A stretch of DNA of 64,000 bases. Source: Bacteroidota bacterium (GTDB lineage: Bacteria > Bacteroidota > Ignavibacteria > SZUA-365). Positions 61,753 to 64,000 of the stretch are shown here, piece by piece (the stretch's first letter is position 1; each line of letters starts with the position of its first letter). The stretch lies in assembly GCA_014860565.1 (NCBI GenBank), contig JACZJN010000045.1:1-64000 (forward strand), written 5' to 3'. A model generated the notes under the pieces. The model was not told where the DNA came from. It made no database searches and saw nothing but the letters and a program-made list of their open reading frames with translations. The translations under genes and the position numbers were made by a program.

Positions 61753-63135
61753 ATGCCACATACCGAGAGACCCGACGTACTGATCGTCGATGACGAAAGC
61801 CTGATCTGTTTCGTTCTCACGCATCTGCTCAAGGTGCATGGATACGGATCCCGCACTGCTTCGCGCGGCGATATCGCACTGCGTATGATCGAAGACAGAC
61901 GTCCCGACCTCATCATCATGGACATCCGCATGCCCGGCATGAGCGGCTTCGATGTGCTCGCCCGCATCAGGGAATTCGATTCCCATGTCCCGGTGATTCT
62001 GATGACGGCGCTTTCAGGCGTGCGCGATGCGGTCGTGGCCATGAAAGCCGGGGCCTTCGATTACATCGCCAAGCCATTCAACAACGATGACATGATCGCC
62101 ACAGTGAACCGGGCCATGAATCTCGCGGCGGAGATGCAGGCGCAGCGTTCTGCGGAAGAGAAGACCGAGGACGCCCTCCACCCGGCCTTTGCTTCGATGG
62201 GAAGCAGCCTCGCCGTGCGCCGCCTCGCGCGTGAGAGCGGCCGTCTTGCCAAAAGGGCGACACCGGTCATGATCGTCGGAGAAATCGGGGTGGGAAAACG
62301 CCTACTCGCCCGAACGATGCACGCACTCAGCGAACGGAACGGCGGTTTTTTCGACATCGACTGTACAGGAGTGGATGAACTCCTTCTGCGCCACGAACTG
62401 TTTGGGTCTGCCTCCGGGAACGGACAGAGTGGCAAACTCGAACTCGCGAGCGACGGGACGCTGCTGCTCGATGAGGTCTCGGACATCCCGTGGACCCTCC
62501 AGGACACGCTCGCCGAGGAGTTACATCAAGGCCAGTTTCACCGTCCTGCAGGCGATGATATCCTGCCGATCGCTGCACGACTGCTCTTTTCCGCGAGCAT
62601 CGGACCGGGCAAGGGCATTGACGGAAATTATTTGACCCGGCGCTTCCGCGAGCTGTACGGGGAAGCGATTCTCGAAGTACCGCCGCTGCGGGATCGTCAT
62701 GAAGATATTCCACTCCTTGCCGCGGATTTCCTCAAGGACGCCAACGCCGAACTCGGCCGGGAAATCACAGGCATTTCAGAAGCGGCCCTCGAACTTCTCG
62801 TGGCGTACCACTGGCCGGGGAATGTGCACCAGCTGAAATCCACGATCCGGCGTGCCGCATTGACGGCAAAGGAACAGGTAGACATCGACGATATCGAGCT
62901 TCCGCTGGCGCAATCGGTGATGGACGAAGATGGGGAGTCTTTCCCCCGAATCACAGTCACGACCGCTCCGTTGAAGGTTCAGGTAAAACGCCATATCGCC
63001 AAGCTGGAGAGACAGCTGGTCTTCGACACTCTGCGAAAAACGGGTTGGAACAAGGCGCAGGCATCGAGAATGCTCGGTGTCACATACAAGACGCTCTTGA
63101 AAAAAGTGAGCGAATACGGCATTGATCATGGATGA
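61753..63135 (+). CDS. NtrC-like response regulator lacking the GAFTGA loop
   Basis: 460 aa. Receiver domain with Asp57 (IIMDIRMPG). The AAA+ domain is degenerate: Walker A is GEIGVGKR, and where the 51357 paralogue has HEEGAFTDARNQ this protein has SASGNGQSG, so the GAFTGA sigma-54 contact loop is absent. Walker B is LLLDEV and the arginine-finger region reads RRFRELYGEAILEVPPLRDR. The C-terminal Fis-type HTH is well kept (WNKAQASRMLGVTYKTLLKK). Regulators without GAFTGA that work at sigma-70 promoters are known (for example TyrR and Rhodobacter NtrC), so this one may repress or activate without sigma-54. It is paired with the PAS kinase 36 bp downstream. Confidence 0.88.
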   Translation: MPHTERPDVLIVDDESLICFVLTHLLKVHGYGSRTASRGDIALRMIEDRRPDLIIMDIRMPGMSGFDVLARIREFDSHVPVILMTALSGVRDAVVAMKAGAFDYIAKPFNNDDMIATVNRAMNLAAEMQAQRSAEEKTEDALHPAFASMGSSLAVRRLARESGRLAKRATPVMIVGEIGVGKRLLARTMHALSERNGGFFDIDCTGVDELLLRHELFGSASGNGQSGKLELASDGTLLLDEVSDIPWTLQDTLAEELHQGQFHRPAGDDILPIAARLLFSASIGPGKGIDGNYLTRRFRELYGEAILEVPPLRDRHEDIPLLAADFLKDANAELGREITGISEAALELLVAYHWPGNVHQLKSTIRRAALTAKEQVDIDDIELPLAQSVMDEDGESFPRITVTTAPLKVQVKRHIAKLERQLVFDTLRKTGWNKAQASRMLGVTYKTLLKKVSEYGIDHG

Positions 63136-63171
63136 CATGCGTGCCACGTGCTTTCATAGGGAGATATCCAC

Positions 63172-64000
63172 GTGAAAAAGAAAATGGCGGTTTTCCCCGC
63201 ACAAATTGAACAGGTATTGGACATGTTTCCCGACGCCGTGTACGTGCTTGACGACACAGGCGTTTTTCTGTATGCGAACCCGGCGGTGGAACAGCAGACG
63301 GGATGGGAACCCGCACAGCTCATCGGCCAGTCCATTATCGATTCCCTGCTCTTTGCTCTTCCCTTTCGTTCGACGCTGCTCGGTTCGCTGCGCAGTGATG
63401 GAAGCTGGCAGGGCGAGTCGGAGCGCATTATGCCCGACGGCAGCCTGCGGAGCGTGCGCGCCCTCTGGCGGCGGCTGGCAGAGCCGGTCGGACCAGGGTG
63501 GGTTATCGGCATCGAACATGACATCTCCGAGTACAGCGCACGCGATGCTGAATTCCAGCAGGCCCGCAAGCTCGCGAAAATCGGGATTCTCTCTGAAGGT
63601 ATTGCCCATGAACTACGAAACCCCTTGAGCTACGCCCTTTCCGCGGCGCAGTTGCTCACCGAGGATGACCTGCCTGACGAAGTGCGGCAGAAGTGCATTC
63701 AAACGATCGCGACAGGCGTGAAAAAAGCCGGCCTGATCGTCGATAACATGCTCTCGCTCGGGAAGCCAAAAGCGCAGGTTGTCCGCCATCAGGTGAGTTT
63801 AGAGAAAGTCCTGGCCGAGGCCATCGACGCCGCCGCAACGCATCCGAACTCCCATACCGCTGCCATCACGCACTATTTCCCGGCGGCTGCGCTCACCGTG
63901 CTGGGGAATCACGACATGCTCGTACAGGTGTTCCACAATGTCATCACCAACGCGTTGAACGAAATGCCGGACGGCGGCAGCATCAGCGTCCGGGGAGAAG
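63172..64000 (+). CDS. PAS-domain histidine kinase, partial at window end
   Basis: 276 codons are visible from GTG 63172, which has GGGAGA 7 bp upstream; ATG 63184 is in frame. The reading frame stays open to the end of the window. One PAS domain (about 10-125; MFPDAVYVLDDTGVFLYANPAVEQQTG) is followed by a HisKA domain with His146 ([11 protein letters not shown]) and the start of the HATPase (N box HNVITNALNEM). The HisKA region closely resembles that of the giant kinase at 52839, so the two kinases are paralogues. No membrane segment is seen. It should phosphorylate the GAFTGA-less regulator. Confidence 0.9.
   Translation, partial: MKKKMAVFPAQIEQVLDMFPDAVYVLDDTGVFLYANPAVEQQTGWEPAQLIGQSIIDSLLFALPFRSTLLGSLRSDGSWQGESERIMPDGSLRSVRALWRRLAEPVGPGWVIGIEHDISEYSARDAEFQQARKLAKIGILSEGIAHELRNPLSYALSAAQLLTEDDLPDEVRQKCIQTIATGVKKAGLIVDNMLSLGKPKAQVVRHQVSLEKVLAEAIDAAATHPNSHTAAITHYFPAAALTVLGNHDMLVQVFHNVITNALNEMPDGGSISVRGE

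Noticed and set aside
1-64000. tRNA, rRNA, CRISPR, insertion sequences or phage genes
   Set aside because: I looked for transposase motifs, repeat-spacer patterns, tRNA-like cloverleaf sequences and phage-type proteins and saw none I could support.

Overview
The window looks like a chromosomal stretch of a Bacteroidota/FCB-group bacterium, probably from the Ignavibacteria/Kapabacteria side of the phylum rather than classical Bacteroidia. The reasons are: at least eight secreted proteins end in a type IX secretion (T9SS) type A sorting domain; a GldL-like/GldM-like motor pair is present; many genes carry strong AGGAGG-type ribosome binding sites, which Bacteroidia usually lack; and the DNA is fairly GC-rich. 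This placement is inference. No rRNA, tRNA, CRISPR array, insertion sequence or prophage was recognised.

Layout: (1) 89-6409, a four-gene operon of a GldL-like inner-membrane protein with an unusual N-terminal extension, a GldM-like periplasmic protein and two paralogous outer-membrane barrels, closed by an intrinsic terminator. A VWA-OmpA fusion protein follows. (2) 8006-17657, housekeeping genes: a YjbQ-family protein, a RecD2-type helicase, a PAS-only protein, an M16 protease, a PLP aminotransferase and a partial complex I set (nuoG-nuoH-nuoI). (3) 17670-26765, three T9SS cargo proteins and a glycosyltransferase-39/TPR membrane protein. (4) 26836-34143, a CBS-domain protein, a histidine ammonia-lyase-family enzyme and, divergent from it, a GbsR/MarR regulator followed by a ketoacyl-synthase-III-like protein, a sodium:solute symporter, an acyl-CoA ligase and a MaoC hydratase. 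The last three overlap or nearly abut and form an operon. (5) 34213-44166, lipoproteins, an outer-membrane porin, hydrolases and a TonB-dependent receptor/lipoprotein pair. (6) 44203-51216, three more T9SS cargos (TIGR03790/PKD, M14 carboxypeptidase, L-type-lectin-like), a HAD phosphatase and an SDR.

(7) 51357-64000 is the most unusual part. Two paralogous two-component pairs (NtrC-like response regulator plus PAS histidine kinase) flank a duplicated T9SS cassette. The first kinase is giant (1657 aa, REC plus about ten PAS domains). The second regulator has lost the sigma-54-contacting GAFTGA loop. Between the pairs lie one full T9SS cargo gene, a truncated relic of a second copy, and two 92-codon ORFs that are essentially free-standing T9SS sorting domains without signal peptides. 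These two ORFs differ mostly at synonymous sites, so they appear to be real genes under protein-level selection. Each copy of the cassette carries a palindromic element whose stem has changed in a compensated way, and GC-rich hairpins at matching places.

Positions of start codons were chosen by ribosome binding sites and family N-termini. Domain names come from reading the protein sequences without database searches.
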